64,000 nucleotides of DNA from Methylorubrum populi (GTDB taxonomy: Bacteria > Pseudomonadota > Alphaproteobacteria > Rhizobiales > Beijerinckiaceae). The notes below the pieces were generated by a model, which did not search any database, was not told the origin of the DNA, and saw only the letters and a list, made by a program, of their open reading frames with translations. Below, piece by piece: positions 63,869-64,000 of the stretch (its first letter is position 1; the number at the start of each line of letters is the position of its first letter). The position numbers were made by a program, and so were the translations under genes. The stretch spans positions 5,604,501-5,668,500 of the forward strand of contig NZ_AP014809.1 of assembly GCF_002355515.1 (NCBI RefSeq), in the 5' to 3' direction.

Positions 63869-64000
63869 CTACCCTGCCGCGTCGAAGAGCGCGCGGATGC
63901 CGGGCTCCGTGTCCCACGCGTCGAGACGCGCGCAGGTGAGATCCTGCGGCCGGTGCCGGGCATAGAGAGCGAAACTCTCGGCGACGAATTCGGGCAGATC
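63869..64000 (-). CDS. Unidentified protein, C-terminal end (partial)
   Basis: Only the last 43 codons lie in the window (LPEFVAESFALYARHRPQ, then DAWDTEPGIRALFDAAG before a TAG stop). The residues look like real coding sequence continuing off the edge, but are too few to name. It converges on the receiver gene with a 21-bp gap. Confidence 0.55.
   Translation of the reverse strand, partial: DLPEFVAESFALYARHRPQDLTCARLDAWDTEPGIRALFDAAG

Overview
The window looks like a piece of chromosome from a pink-pigmented, facultatively methylotrophic alphaproteobacterium, most likely the Methylorubrum/Methylobacterium extorquens group. The reasons are high GC, an aerobic-type photosynthesis gene cluster (oxygen-dependent acsF, ppsR, ppaA/aerR, split bch operons), a 721-residue methylmalonyl-CoA mutase, and alphaproteobacterial housekeeping order (pal-cpoB-tilS-ftsH-glmM, clpS-clpA). 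The species is inferred from gene content, not from a database match.

Layout. 1-6 kb: end of glpD, manC, methylmalonyl-CoA mutase, a DUF817 membrane protein and small unknowns. 6.4-8.1 kb: an IS1182-family insertion sequence. 8-15.5 kb: HtrA-type protease, membrane J-domain protein, D-Ala-D-Ala carboxypeptidase with SPOR domain, clpS-clpA. 15.5-38.7 kb: photosynthesis cluster. One long minus-strand run reads bchF-bchN-bchB-bchH-bchL-bchM-lhaA-puhA-puhB-puhC-small orf-acsF-puhE-hemA. The plus-strand side holds ppaA/aerR, ppsR, then bchG-pucC-like-bchP-tspO. 39-42.5 kb: orphan triheme cytochrome c and the oxidative pentose phosphate genes gnd-pgl. 43-51 kb: NdvA-type glucan exporter, motAB, CAP-domain lipoprotein, large MscS channel. 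51-55 kb: HNH endonuclease, a small secreted protein and three outer-membrane beta-barrel genes. 55-62.6 kb: glmM, TauE/SafE permease, ftsH, tilS, cpoB, pal. 63-64 kb: divergent Hpt and receiver-domain genes and the end of an unidentified gene.

The main finding is that bchN, encoding a catalytic subunit of the dark-operative protochlorophyllide reductase, is split by a 776-bp IS1-family element. The element has a perfect 8-bp target duplication, and removing it with one repeat copy restores a 422-codon frame. With no other protochlorophyllide reductase in the window, bacteriochlorophyll synthesis is probably blocked unless another copy exists elsewhere. The element may also affect the co-directional genes behind it, including hemA.

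Other signals are a 136-bp palindromic repeat that forms the 3' end of bchM and carries the lhaA ribosome-binding region; two TGT-N12-ACA-type PpsR boxes overlapping TTGACA-like -35 elements ahead of bchF and bchG; and perfect CtrA-type boxes (TTAA-N7-TTAAC) between the hpt and receiver genes and upstream of one outer-membrane protein gene.
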